Notes under the pieces: model-generated
Seen by the model: the letters and a program-made list of their open reading frames with translations, nothing else
Databases searched by the model: none
Told to the model about the DNA's origin: nothing
Part shown: in pieces, positions 1 to 7,002 of the stretch
Numbering within the stretch: position 1 is the stretch's first letter
How the letters are laid out: every line of letters starts with the position of its first letter
Source: Planctomycetia bacterium
GTDB taxonomy: Bacteria; Planctomycetota; Planctomycetia; Pirellulales; UBA1268
Assembly: GCA_009926295.1 (NCBI GenBank)
Contig: RFPF01000039.1
Location: forward strand, 1 to 17,218
Length of the DNA stretch: 17,218 nt
Reading direction: 5' to 3'
Made by a program: the position numbers and the translations under genes

Positions 1-1
1 C

Positions 2-1579
2 GACCGGCGACACGAAACGATCGTGCTCTTCGGCGTGACGGGCAGCGGCAAGACAGAGGTTTACCTGCAGGCGGTCGAGGAGACCCTCGCGGCAGGCAAG
101 CAGGCGATCGTGCTCGTGCCGGAGATCAGCCTCACGCCGCAGACCTGCGACCGCTTTCGGGCGAGGTTCGGCCGCGTGGCGGTGCTTCACAGCCACCTCA
201 CTCCCGCCGAGCGGCATGCCCAGTGGCGGGAAATCGCCGGAGGCCGCGTGGGAGTGGTCGTCGGGGCGAGGAGCGCGATCTTCGCGCCGACGCCCCGGCT
301 GGGCCTGGTGGTCATCGACGAGGAGCACGAGAGCTCGTTCAAGCAGGCCACCGCGCCGCGCTATCACGCCCGCGACGTCGCCGAGTGGATCGCCCGCACG
401 GCGGGCGTGCCGCTCGTGCTCGGCTCGGCGACACCGTCGCTCGAGACCTTCACCCGCTGCCTTGCGGGCGAGTGGACGATGTGCCGCCTGCCCGACCGCG
501 TGGGGGGTTCGCAGCTGCCGCCCGTGATCACGGTGGATCTGCGTGACCCGGCGAGCCGGTCGCGCGGCGTCGTCAGCCCGCGGCTCGCGGCCGGCATGAA
601 GTGGGCGCTCGACTCCGGCGGCCAGGTGATGCTGCTCCTCAACCGGCGGGGCTTCGCCACCCACGTGCAGTGCCGGGCCTGCGGCCACACCGTGCGCTGC
701 CCGCAGTGCGACCTCGCGCTCACGGTGCACCGTCCCGGCAACCGTGGCATCTGCCACGGCTGCGGCCTGGTGACGAGGCTCGCGCCGAAGTGTGCCGCCT
801 GCGACGCACCGCACCCGGTCCAGCGCGGCACCGGCACGCAGCGGCTCGAGGACGAGGTCCGCGGGCTCTTTCCCGGCGTGAGGGTCGCACGCATGGACAC
901 CGACACGATGCGCACCCGCGGCAGCCACGAACGCACGCTCGACGCCTTCCGGACCCGGGAGATCGACATCCTCGTTGGCACGCAGATGATCGCCAAGGGG
1001 CTCGACTTTCCCGACGTGATGCTCGTCGGCGTGGTGAACGCCGACGCCGCCCTGCACCTGGCCGACTTCCGTGCGGCCGAGCGGACCTGCCAGCTCGTCA
1101 CGCAGGTGGCGGGCCGCAGCGGCCGCGGGCAGCGGGGTGGCCGGGTGGTCGTGCAGACGAGCACGCCCGACCACCCCGCGATCATGGCTGCGGTGAAGCA
1201 CGACTACGAGGCCTTCGTGCGGACCGAGCTGCCCCTCCGCGAGGCGCTGCTCTATCCCCCGTTCGGCCACATCGCCCGATTCGTCGTCCGCAGCGTCGAC
1301 GAGCGGTCCGCCGCCGACTGGGCCGCGCACATCGCGGATCGGCTGAGAAAGGAGGCGGCGGCGACCCCGGCCGGCGCCACCGATCCGCCGGTGATCCGGG
1401 TGCTCGGCCCCGCTCCCGCTCCGATCGCCCGGCTCCGCGACCGCTTCCGCCATCACGTGCAGGCCATGGGCAGCGACGAGACGGCCCTCCGCGACCTCGT
1501 CCGCCGCGCCACGGCCACGCTGCAGACCCCCGACAAAGTCGCGTGGATCGTGGACATCGATCCCGTCGAGATGCTGTGA
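2..1579 (+). CDS. priA: Primosomal protein N' (PriA helicase), 5' end cut off by the window
   Basis: PriA is a 3'-to-5' superfamily 2 DNA helicase that recognises stalled forks and D-loops and reloads the replisome. The open frame runs from the first bases of the window, so the N-terminal DNA-binding part lies outside and no start can be given. Visible are Walker A GVTGSGKT (32-55), the DEEH box (317-328), a zinc-binding region with paired cysteines (about 670-810: CRACG, CPQC, CHGCG, CAAC), motif V/VI sequences including GTQMIAKGLDFPDV and QVAGRSGRG, and the typical PriA ending VDIDPVEML. About 525 residues are present, against roughly 700-800 for full-length PriA. The gene is followed after 15 nt by an inverted-repeat element. 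It lies upstream of rnhA and recG, which act on related structures. The identification is secure. Confidence 0.96.
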   Translation, partial: DRRHETIVLFGVTGSGKTEVYLQAVEETLAAGKQAIVLVPEISLTPQTCDRFRARFGRVAVLHSHLTPAERHAQWREIAGGRVGVVVGARSAIFAPTPRLGLVVIDEEHESSFKQATAPRYHARDVAEWIARTAGVPLVLGSATPSLETFTRCLAGEWTMCRLPDRVGGSQLPPVITVDLRDPASRSRGVVSPRLAAGMKWALDSGGQVMLLLNRRGFATHVQCRACGHTVRCPQCDLALTVHRPGNRGICHGCGLVTRLAPKCAACDAPHPVQRGTGTQRLEDEVRGLFPGVRVARMDTDTMRTRGSHERTLDAFRTREIDILVGTQMIAKGLDFPDVMLVGVVNADAALHLADFRAAERTCQLVTQVAGRSGRGQRGGRVVVQTSTPDHPAIMAAVKHDYEAFVRTELPLREALLYPPFGHIARFVVRSVDERSAADWAAHIADRLRKEAAATPAGATDPPVIRVLGPAPAPIARLRDRFRHHVQAMGSDETALRDLVRRATATLQTPDKVAWIVDIDPVEML

Positions 1580-1594
1580 TCGCTCGTGCGCACC

Positions 1595-1737
1595 GGCTTC
1601 GGGCTCCCCACATCCCGTGATCCGGACGTTCACTGCGCCCATCCATGGGCTCCGTTCACTCGGACTCACTGGCGCTTCGCCATCCTGGCTTCGCTGGTGA
1701 GTAACGCCGGCTCCCGGGACATGGGGAGCCCGCAGCC
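1595..1737. repeat. MITE-like or hairpin repeat, copy A (143 bp, long terminal inverted repeats)
   Basis: The arms at 1595-1617 and 1715-1737 are inverted repeats matching at 20 of 23 positions. The pairing continues inwards with small gaps to about 40 nt per side. The left arm begins GGCTTCGGGCTCCCC. The element aligns along its whole length, arms and interior, with the copy at 4115-4255, including the shared interior blocks CACTCGGA and CATCCTG. It carries no credible ORF. It lies 15 nt after the priA stop and could fold into a long hairpin in either strand's RNA. No clear target-site duplication is visible, so mobility is inferred only from the second copy. Confidence 0.75.
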
Positions 1738-1744
1738 TCGTCAA

Positions 1745-1770
1745 CTGGCTCGACCCCGAGCCGGGTTTAT
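1745..1770 (+). terminator. Possible weak intrinsic terminator before the histidine kinase gene
   Basis: GGCTCG (1747-1752) and CGAGCC (1757-1762) form a perfect 6-bp stem with a 4-nt ACCC loop. The stem extends by two more pairs (one G-T) to 1745-1764 and is followed by GTTTAT. The T tract is short, so termination strength is doubtful. It lies downstream of priA and copy A of the repeat, and upstream of the kinase promoter. Confidence 0.3.
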
Positions 1771-1773
1771 GCG

Positions 1774-1803
1774 TTGGGCGGGGGTGCGGGGGGCGGGTAC
1801 GAT
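1774..1803 (+). promoter_or_regulatory. Candidate promoter of the histidine kinase gene, near-leaderless
   Basis: A TTGGGC box (1774-1779) and a TACGAT -10 box (1798-1803) are separated by 18 nt. Nine nt lie between the -10 box and the ATG at 1813, so the predicted transcript would start only about three bases before the start codon. There is no clear Shine-Dalgarno sequence. The same geometry recurs at other genes in the window. Confidence 0.4.
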
Positions 1804-1812
1804 AGGCGAGTC

Positions 1813-3558
1813 ATGGCCTACCGGTCGTTCACGGACATCGTCGGCGAGTCGAGCCTGGAGCGGAAATGCCGCTTCCTGTTCGGGCTCTGCCTGCTGCTGC
1901 TGATCACCGGCAGCTTCTGGTGGTACGGGTTCCGCACCGAGGAGCTCGTCTATACGACGACGCGGAACACGGGACGGAACTTCGTCGACGCGACGATGCT
2001 CCAGTCGCATTGGGAAAAACTGGAGCCAGACCGCAAGTTCACGGGCCTCATCGAGCAGCTCGGCGCGGTGCTGCGACCGCAGCAGTACCACTCGTGGGTG
2101 CTCGATCCCACTCTCACGGTGGAGGAGCGGGCACGCCGCAACTACAGTCGGCTCGACACAGCCGTGCTCGACTACTTCACGAATCGTCCGGCCGAGACCG
2201 CCCCCTCCCCCGCCTCCGGGCCCGCCGACACGGGTGAATACCGCGAGTTCCGCACTGCCGACAAGAAGGAGTACCACTACTACCAGCCGATCCGCTGGAA
2301 AAGCAGCTGCAAGGTGTGCCACGAATACCGGGGGCTCATCGGTGATGCCGCTCCCCAGGCCGCCGGCGTTGCCGCTCCGCCGCACTGGGCCGAGAACGAC
2401 CTCATGGCGGTCGTGAAGGTGGTGATGCCCGATTCCGTGACACGGCGGGCCATCAACTGGAACAGGGCGATCCTGCTCGCCACGGCGATCATGACCGTGT
2501 TTCTCGCGATGCTCGTGGCGTATGCGATCGTGCGCTACGTGATCGTGAAGCCGCTCGGCCACCTGCGCGACGTGGCCGACGAGGTACGCAAGGGCAACGT
2601 CCAGGCCCGCGCCGAGATTCACACGGCCGATGAGTTCGAGGAGCTGGGGGTGGCCTTCAATCGCATGCTCCGGGGGCTCGTCGACTCCCAGGAGGAACTG
2701 CAGAAGGTGAACGTGAGCCTCGACGACAAGGTCGACAAACTCGCGCAGGCCAATCTCCACCTCTACGAGATGAACCGCCTCAAGAGCGACTTTCTGGCCA
2801 CGATGAGCCACGAGCTGCGGACTCCGCTCAACAGCATCATCGGATTCTCGGACGTGCTCGGATCGATCGAATCCCTGGATGACAAGCAGCGTCGCTACGT
2901 GCAGAACATCCGCTCGTCGGGCCGAATGCTTCTGGAGATGATCAACGACATCCTCGATCTCGCGAAGATCGAGGCTGGCAAGATGGAGGTGCGGCCGAGC
3001 ACGTTCCGCATGGAGTCGGTCGTGTCGGCGCAGTGCGACATGGTGCGGCCCCTGGCCGAGAGGAAGAACATCGACCTCGATCACGACGTCGAGCCCGGGC
3101 TCGATGCGGTCGATCAGGATCCCGCGAAAGTGCAGCAGATTCTCGCCAACCTGCTCTCCAACGCCCTGAAGTTCACTCCCGAGGGTGGCAGGGTCGAGGT
3201 GCGGACACGGCTCGAGCCCTCCGTCGACGGTGCGTCCTCCTCCGCCTTCCTGATGGAGGTCAGCGACACCGGCGTGGGGATCGCGGCGGAGGAGCAGCAG
3301 ACGATCTTCGAGAAGTTCCGCCAGAGTCGCGTGTTCCTGACCGACGACGACGCGATGACGAGGGAGTTTTCCGGAACCGGGCTCGGGCTCTCGATCGTGC
3401 GGGAACTCTGCCGGCTGCTCGGTGGCGACATCTTCCTCGAGAGCCAGCTCGGCCGGGGCAGCCGCTTCACGGTGCGCCTGCCGCTCGTCTACCCCGGGCT
3501 CGAGCGGGAGCCCGATGCCGCGGCTCCTGCGGGAACTGCGCAGCAGCCCGCCGCCTGA
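1813..3558 (+). CDS. Membrane sensor histidine kinase with a CxxCH (haem c-type) periplasmic domain
   Basis: This is a 581-residue sensor kinase. An N-terminal membrane helix (about residues 18-38) is followed by a periplasmic domain with the haem c attachment motif C166-K-V-C169-H170, resembling the Tll0287-like/DUF3365 sensor family. A second helix (about 215-242) leads into HAMP, a short coiled coil, HisKA with phospho-acceptor H333 in SHELRTP, and a HATPase with N450 (N box), D485 in DTGVGI and the GTGLGL loop from about 521. All catalytic motifs are intact. I infer that it senses redox state, oxygen, NO or a similar ligand through covalent haem. No response regulator is adjacent, so it looks like an orphan kinase. 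The start at 1813 places the first helix properly; an earlier TTG at 1774 would add a glycine-rich stretch. The rnhA start follows 27 nt after the stop. Confidence 0.9.
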   Translation: MAYRSFTDIVGESSLERKCRFLFGLCLLLLITGSFWWYGFRTEELVYTTTRNTGRNFVDATMLQSHWEKLEPDRKFTGLIEQLGAVLRPQQYHSWVLDPTLTVEERARRNYSRLDTAVLDYFTNRPAETAPSPASGPADTGEYREFRTADKKEYHYYQPIRWKSSCKVCHEYRGLIGDAAPQAAGVAAPPHWAENDLMAVVKVVMPDSVTRRAINWNRAILLATAIMTVFLAMLVAYAIVRYVIVKPLGHLRDVADEVRKGNVQARAEIHTADEFEELGVAFNRMLRGLVDSQEELQKVNVSLDDKVDKLAQANLHLYEMNRLKSDFLATMSHELRTPLNSIIGFSDVLGSIESLDDKQRRYVQNIRSSGRMLLEMINDILDLAKIEAGKMEVRPSTFRMESVVSAQCDMVRPLAERKNIDLDHDVEPGLDAVDQDPAKVQQILANLLSNALKFTPEGGRVEVRTRLEPSVDGASSSAFLMEVSDTGVGIAAEEQQTIFEKFRQSRVFLTDDDAMTREFSGTGLGLSIVRELCRLLGGDIFLESQLGRGSRFTVRLPLVYPGLEREPDAAAPAGTAQQPAA

Positions 3559-3585
3559 GGCCGCGACACCGCCCGAGGAAGAACC

Positions 3586-4077
3586 ATGACGAAGGACCGC
3601 AAACCGATCGAAGTCGTCCTGTTCACCGACGGCGCGTGCAGCGGCAACCCGGGTCCGGGCGGCTGGGCCTACATCCTCCGGCACCCGGAGACGGGGCGGG
3701 AAGTCGAGGCCTCGGGCTCGGAGGCCGAGACCACGAACAACCGCATGGAGCTGACGGCGGCAGTGCAGGGACTCGCCCAGCTCAAGCGGCCCACCTGTGT
3801 CGAGCTCGTGACCGACAGCGTCTACGTGGGCACCGGCCTCTCCGAGTGGCTCCCGAAGTGGAAACAGCAGGGCTGGAAGCGCAAGGAGAAGGGCCGGCTC
3901 GTGCCCGTGAAGAACGAAGACCTGTGGCGGGAGCTCGACCGCCTCGCCTCGCTCCACGACGTCGTGTTCACGCACGTGGCCGGCCACGCCGGCCACCCTG
4001 AGAACGAGCGCTGCGACGAACTCGCCGTCGCCGCCTACCAGCCGTATCTCAAGAAGAACAAGTTACGCCCCACGTAG
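3586..4077 (+). CDS. rnhA: Ribonuclease HI
   Basis: RNase HI cleaves the RNA strand of RNA-DNA hybrids, removing R-loops and primer remnants. The 163 residues match the short bacterial family. The acidic catalytic set is present: D15 in FTDGACSGNPGPGGW, E55 in NNRMEL, D77 in TDS and D144 in ERCDELA. H134 lies in the GHAGHPENERCDEL segment, and the basic handle region (WLPKWKQQGWKRKEKG) is also there. A GAGGAA Shine-Dalgarno (3575-3580) seven nt from the end of its GAGG core supports the ATG at 3586. The gene lies 27 nt after the histidine kinase and may be cotranscribed with it. Its stop codon TAG abuts an 18-bp hairpin and then copy B of the inverted-repeat element. The identification is secure. 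Confidence 0.97.
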   Translation: MTKDRKPIEVVLFTDGACSGNPGPGGWAYILRHPETGREVEASGSEAETTNNRMELTAAVQGLAQLKRPTCVELVTDSVYVGTGLSEWLPKWKQQGWKRKEKGRLVPVKNEDLWRELDRLASLHDVVFTHVAGHAGHPENERCDELAVAAYQPYLKKNKLRPT

Positions 4078-4095
4078 GACAGGCTTCAGCCTGTC
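4078..4095. repeat. Perfect 18-nt palindromic hairpin abutting the rnhA stop codon
   Basis: GACAGGCTTCAGCCTGTC is a perfect inverted repeat (8-bp arms, 2-nt centre) starting at the base after the rnhA TAG. It has no T tract, so it is not a classic intrinsic terminator. I associate similar GGACAGGCTTC-AGCCTGTC units with dispersed intergenic repeats in planctomycete genomes, but that is from memory and not shown here. It may cap the rnhA mRNA 3' end. Confidence 0.6.
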
Positions 4096-4114
4096 ACGCT
4101 CCAAGTGGCGTGCC

Positions 4115-4255
4115 GGCTTCGGGCTCCCCATATCCCGTCACCGGACGTTCGCCTCCGCCCTCCAGGCTTCGGCTCACTCGGATGTGCCTGCGCTCCGGCA
4201 TCCTGCCTGCGCCGGTCAAATACGCCGGCTCCCGGGACACGGGGAGCCCGAAGCC
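4115..4255. repeat. MITE-like or hairpin repeat, copy B (141 bp, long terminal inverted repeats)
   Basis: The arms at 4115-4137 and 4233-4255 match at 21 of 23 positions when inverted, and the outer 15 bases (GGCTTCGGGCTCCCC) are perfect. The whole element aligns with copy A (1595-1737) with only short gaps. The arms are better conserved between copies than the interior, as expected if the fold or the ends are under constraint. It lies 37 nt after the rnhA stop. No ORF or target-site duplication is convincing. Confidence 0.75.
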
Positions 4256-4393
4256 TCCCTCTGTGTCGTTCAGTTGAGGAGGCTCGGGGCTGCCCGTGCC
4301 CTCGAGCGTCAAGCGAGAGGGTCGGGCAGTCACGAGCCGGATTGGGCACAGTGACGGTCCGGGCACGAGAGAGGCTGCCCCACGTGCACCCGC
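4256..4393. other. Rest of the rnhA-recG intergenic region, with an imperfect hairpin
   Basis: The rnhA-recG gap is about 328 nt, filled first by the short palindrome and copy B. In the remainder, CTGCCCG (4290-4296) pairs with CGGGCAG (4323-4329), and an inner CCCTCG pairs with a bulged CGAGAGGG, giving an imperfect hairpin at about 4288-4331. A weaker pairing joins AGCCTCC (4252-4258) to GGAGGCT (4278-4284). No gene is supported here. Confidence 0.4.
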
Positions 4394-4399
4394 TACACT
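4394..4399 (+). promoter_or_regulatory. Candidate -10 box of recG, leaderless geometry
   Basis: TACACT lies six nt before the recG ATG at 4406, so transcription starting about seven bases downstream would begin at the A of the start codon. The surrounding GCTACACT is identical to the octamer ahead of glyQS. No good -35 hexamer or Shine-Dalgarno is seen. Confidence 0.45.
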
Positions 4400-4405
4400 G
4401 CCGGC

Positions 4406-6478
4406 ATGGACCAGCCGTCGCCCAGCCTGATGACGCCGCTCGAGCGGCTGCCGGGGGTCGGGACGGCGCGGGCGCGGCGGCTCGAGCCGCTCGGAATCGT
4501 GACGGTGCGCGACGCGCTCGTGCACTTTCCGCGCGACTACAGGGACTTCAGCGGCGCCCACGCCCTCGACGCGCTCGTCGAGGGAGAGCATGCGTCGGTG
4601 GCGGGCACGGTGGCCGACGTGCGGCAGCGGACCACGGCCCACGGTCGATCGATGCTCACCGTGCTCGTCGAGGGGCAGGGGGGCAGTATGCGTGGCGTGT
4701 GGTTCAACATGCCGTTCATGGCGAAAAAGTTCGCGGCGGGCATGAAGGTGGTCTTCGCGGGGATGCCGAAGCGGGCCGGGCGGGCGTGGGAGATGACGCA
4801 TCCGGAGGTGCGGTTCTGCGCCAGCGGCGAGGACACGACGCAGGGAGAGTTCCTGCCGATCTACGATCTCACGGACGGTGCCCGACAGTCCGACGTGCGG
4901 CTGGCCGCGCAGGCAGCCCTCGCGCATGCCGGCGACATCCTCGAGGAGTCGTTCCCGGAGGAGTGGCTGGCCGCGAAGAACCTGATGTCGATCCGCGAGG
5001 CGATGCGGGAAGTGCACTTTCCGACGAGCGTCGACACGATGGAGGCAGCCAAGCGGCGGTTCATCTACCAGGAGCTGCTCATGCTCCAGGTGGCGCTGCG
5101 CCTGCATCGGGCCCGGCAACAGGGCCGCAAGGCGGCGGCGCCGCTCGTGGTCGATGCGCGGCTCGATGGGCGGATCCGGGCCCGGCTCCCGTTCTCGCTC
5201 ACGCCCGATCAGGATGCCGTGATCGCCGAAATCGCGGCCGACATCGCGAAACCAGAGCCGATGAATCGGCTCCTCCAGGGCGACGTGGGCAGCGGAAAGA
5301 CCGTGGTGGCCGTGTACGCGATGCTCGCGGCCGTCGGCTGCGGACATCAGGCTGCGCTCATGGCGCCGACCGAACTGCTGGCTCGCCAGCATTTCACCAC
5401 GCTCGAGACGCTGCTCTCCGGGCAGCGGGCGAATGTCGAGCTCCTGGTGGGCGGCCAGACACAGGCGCAGCGGCGGGCGGCCCTCGAGCGGATCGCGGCG
5501 GGCGAATCGCAGATCGTGATCGGCACTCAGGCGCTCGTGAGCGGGGCCGTGCCGTTCAAGAGCCTCGGGATGGTCGTGATCGACGAGCAGCACCGGTTCG
5601 GCGTGGTGCAGCGGGCGACGCTCCAGGAGGGGCAGACGGAACCGCACGTGCTCGTGATGACGGCCACACCCATCCCCCGCACGATCGCCCACGCGGTGTA
5701 CGGCGATCTCGACCAGTCGACGATCCGGCAGGGGCCGGCGGGCCGCCAGCCGGTGCGCACCTACCGCGTGCTGCCAGGTCAGGAAGACTCATGGTGGGAG
5801 CACTTCCGCGTGAAGCTGCGTGAGGGGCGGCAGGGCTACGTCGTCGTGCCGGCGGTGGACGACTCGAAGCGCGGGCTGGCGACGGTCGCATCGGCCTTCG
5901 AGGAGCTCGCCAACGGGCCGCTGGAGGCGTTTCGGCTGTCCCTCGTGCACGGGCGGCTGAAGACGGCCGAGAAGCAGGCGATCATGGACGACTTCCGCGC
6001 CGGCAAGCTCGACGTGCTCGTGTGCACGAGCGTGATCGAGGTGGGGATCGACGTGCCCAATGCGACCGTGATGACGATCCTCGACGCCGAGAGTTTCGGG
6101 CTGTCGCAACTGCACCAGCTCCGTGGCCGCGTGGCCCGGGGGGCGGTGGCGGGGATCTGTGGAGCCGTGACACCGGCCGGCGACGCGCCGCATCCCCGCA
6201 TCGACGCCTTCGTCGCCTCCACCGACGGCTTCGCGCTCGCCGAGCAGGATTTCGCGCTCCGCGGGCCGGGTGAGCTCGTGGGGGCGAAGCAGAGCGGGAA
6301 GCTCGACCTGTACCTGGCGGATCTGATCAAGCATCCGGACCTCGTGGCCGAGGCCCGCCGCGACGCCCTCGATCTCTTGGCCCGCGATCCGGCGCTCGCC
6401 GATCCCGCACTTGCACGCCTCAGGAAAGTCGTGCTCGACCGCTGGGAGGAGTCGCTCGGCCTCGGGCATGTAGGATAG
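4406..6478 (+). CDS. recG: ATP-dependent DNA helicase RecG
   Basis: RecG is a double-stranded DNA translocase that regresses stalled forks, branch-migrates Holliday junctions and removes R-loops. The 690 residues match the family length. An N-terminal helix-hairpin-like and wedge (OB) region (LERLPGVGTARARRLEPLGI, then YRDFSG) precedes the helicase core. That core has Walker A GDVGSGKT (292-299, K298), the RecG-type DEQHRFGV box (393-400), MTATPIPRT, and motif VI LHQLRGRVARG. Residue A577 in motif VI stands where most RecG proteins have glycine. The C-terminal ALRGPGELVGAKQSG segment is also typical. The ATG at 4406 follows a TACACT box and lacks a Shine-Dalgarno. A TIGR03067 lipoprotein gene starts within 11-35 nt after the stop. 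The identification is secure. Confidence 0.97.
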   Translation: MDQPSPSLMTPLERLPGVGTARARRLEPLGIVTVRDALVHFPRDYRDFSGAHALDALVEGEHASVAGTVADVRQRTTAHGRSMLTVLVEGQGGSMRGVWFNMPFMAKKFAAGMKVVFAGMPKRAGRAWEMTHPEVRFCASGEDTTQGEFLPIYDLTDGARQSDVRLAAQAALAHAGDILEESFPEEWLAAKNLMSIREAMREVHFPTSVDTMEAAKRRFIYQELLMLQVALRLHRARQQGRKAAAPLVVDARLDGRIRARLPFSLTPDQDAVIAEIAADIAKPEPMNRLLQGDVGSGKTVVAVYAMLAAVGCGHQAALMAPTELLARQHFTTLETLLSGQRANVELLVGGQTQAQRRAALERIAAGESQIVIGTQALVSGAVPFKSLGMVVIDEQHRFGVVQRATLQEGQTEPHVLVMTATPIPRTIAHAVYGDLDQSTIRQGPAGRQPVRTYRVLPGQEDSWWEHFRVKLREGRQGYVVVPAVDDSKRGLATVASAFEELANGPLEAFRLSLVHGRLKTAEKQAIMDDFRAGKLDVLVCTSVIEVGIDVPNATVMTILDAESFGLSQLHQLRGRVARGAVAGICGAVTPAGDAPHPRIDAFVASTDGFALAEQDFALRGPGELVGAKQSGKLDLYLADLIKHPDLVAEARRDALDLLARDPALADPALARLRKVVLDRWEESLGLGHVG
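6471..6476 (+). promoter_or_regulatory. Possible -10 box for the TIGR03067 lipoprotein gene
   Basis: TAGGAT overlaps the end of recG and lies 13 nt before the upstream ATG at 6490. It resembles the TAnnnT boxes at other starts here, but it also encodes the recG C-terminus, so chance occurrence is possible. Confidence 0.25.
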
Positions 6479-6503
6479 AGGATTCTGCCATGACCCGAGT
6501 TCT

Positions 6504-6507
6504 GGAG
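6504..6507 (+). promoter_or_regulatory. Shine-Dalgarno favouring the downstream start of the lipoprotein gene
   Basis: GGAG ends six nt before the ATG at 6514, but only three before the in-frame ATG at 6511. It lies downstream of the ATG at 6490, so it supports 6514 as the main start. Confidence 0.4.
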
Positions 6508-6513
6508 CGGATG

Positions 6514-7002
6514 ATGAACCCTCGCCGCCGTTTCCTGTGCGCCGCGCTCGCCTCCTCGGCGGCGATCGCAGCCGGCTGTCGCGGCATGGCCCAGGAGGCC
6601 GCCGGGGCCGACGGGGCTCTCGTGGCCCGGGACCGGGCGCTGTACGCCGGCCGGTGGAAGATCGTGGCCATCGAATCGAATGGCGATGCGAAGCCCGGTG
6701 ACGCCCGGGAGGTGATCGTGGAGAACCGGGCCGACGGCAGCTGGACGATGACGGTGGACGGCCTCGAGGTGAACCGCGGCGAGAGCCGGATCGACCCGCT
6801 CGCCGATCCCCCCGAGATCGACGTCGAGATCACGTCGGGCGACGGGAAGGGAAAGATTCTCCAAGGTATCTACGAGGTCACGGAGACCCACCGGCGGCTC
6901 TGCTTCCGCGGTGAGCAGGGCTGGCGGCCACGCGAGTTTCGCACGCATGCCGGCGACGGCGCGGTGCTCGTGACGTTCGAGAAGCAGCCCGCCGGGCCCT
7001 AG
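6514..7002 (+). CDS. Tat-type lipoprotein with a planctomycete TIGR03067 domain
   Basis: The 162-residue protein starts with a twin-arginine-like signal (NPRRRFLCAALASSAAIAAGC). A plausible but atypical lipobox IAAGC suggests lipid anchoring outside the cytoplasm. The mature part matches my recollection of the TIGR03067 family: GRWKIVAIESNG near its start, PPEIDVE, ILQGIYEV, LCFRGEQGWRPREF, and a C-terminal LVTFEKQ. The family is common in Planctomycetes and has no established function. Possible starts are 6490, 6511 and 6514; 6514 has the best Shine-Dalgarno spacing, while 6490 would fit a near-leaderless transcript. The gene follows recG closely on the same strand. It ends convergently with mqnE, the two stop codons sharing the palindrome CTAG at 6999-7002. 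Confidence 0.8.
   Translation: MNPRRRFLCAALASSAAIAAGCRGMAQEAAGADGALVARDRALYAGRWKIVAIESNGDAKPGDAREVIVENRADGSWTMTVDGLEVNRGESRIDPLADPPEIDVEITSGDGKGKILQGIYEVTETHRRLCFRGEQGWRPREFRTHAGDGAVLVTFEKQPAGP

Noticed and set aside
1741..3996. Long open frame on the minus strand (751 codons) opposite the histidine kinase and rnhA
   Set aside because: The sequence is a low-complexity antisense of two well-identified genes, with no recognisable domain. Long antisense frames are expected at this GC content.
4094..5692. Minus-strand frame (532 codons) opposite recG, reaching into the repeat element
   Set aside because: RecG on the + strand is unambiguous. The frame is rich in H, R and P, as is typical of antisense noise.
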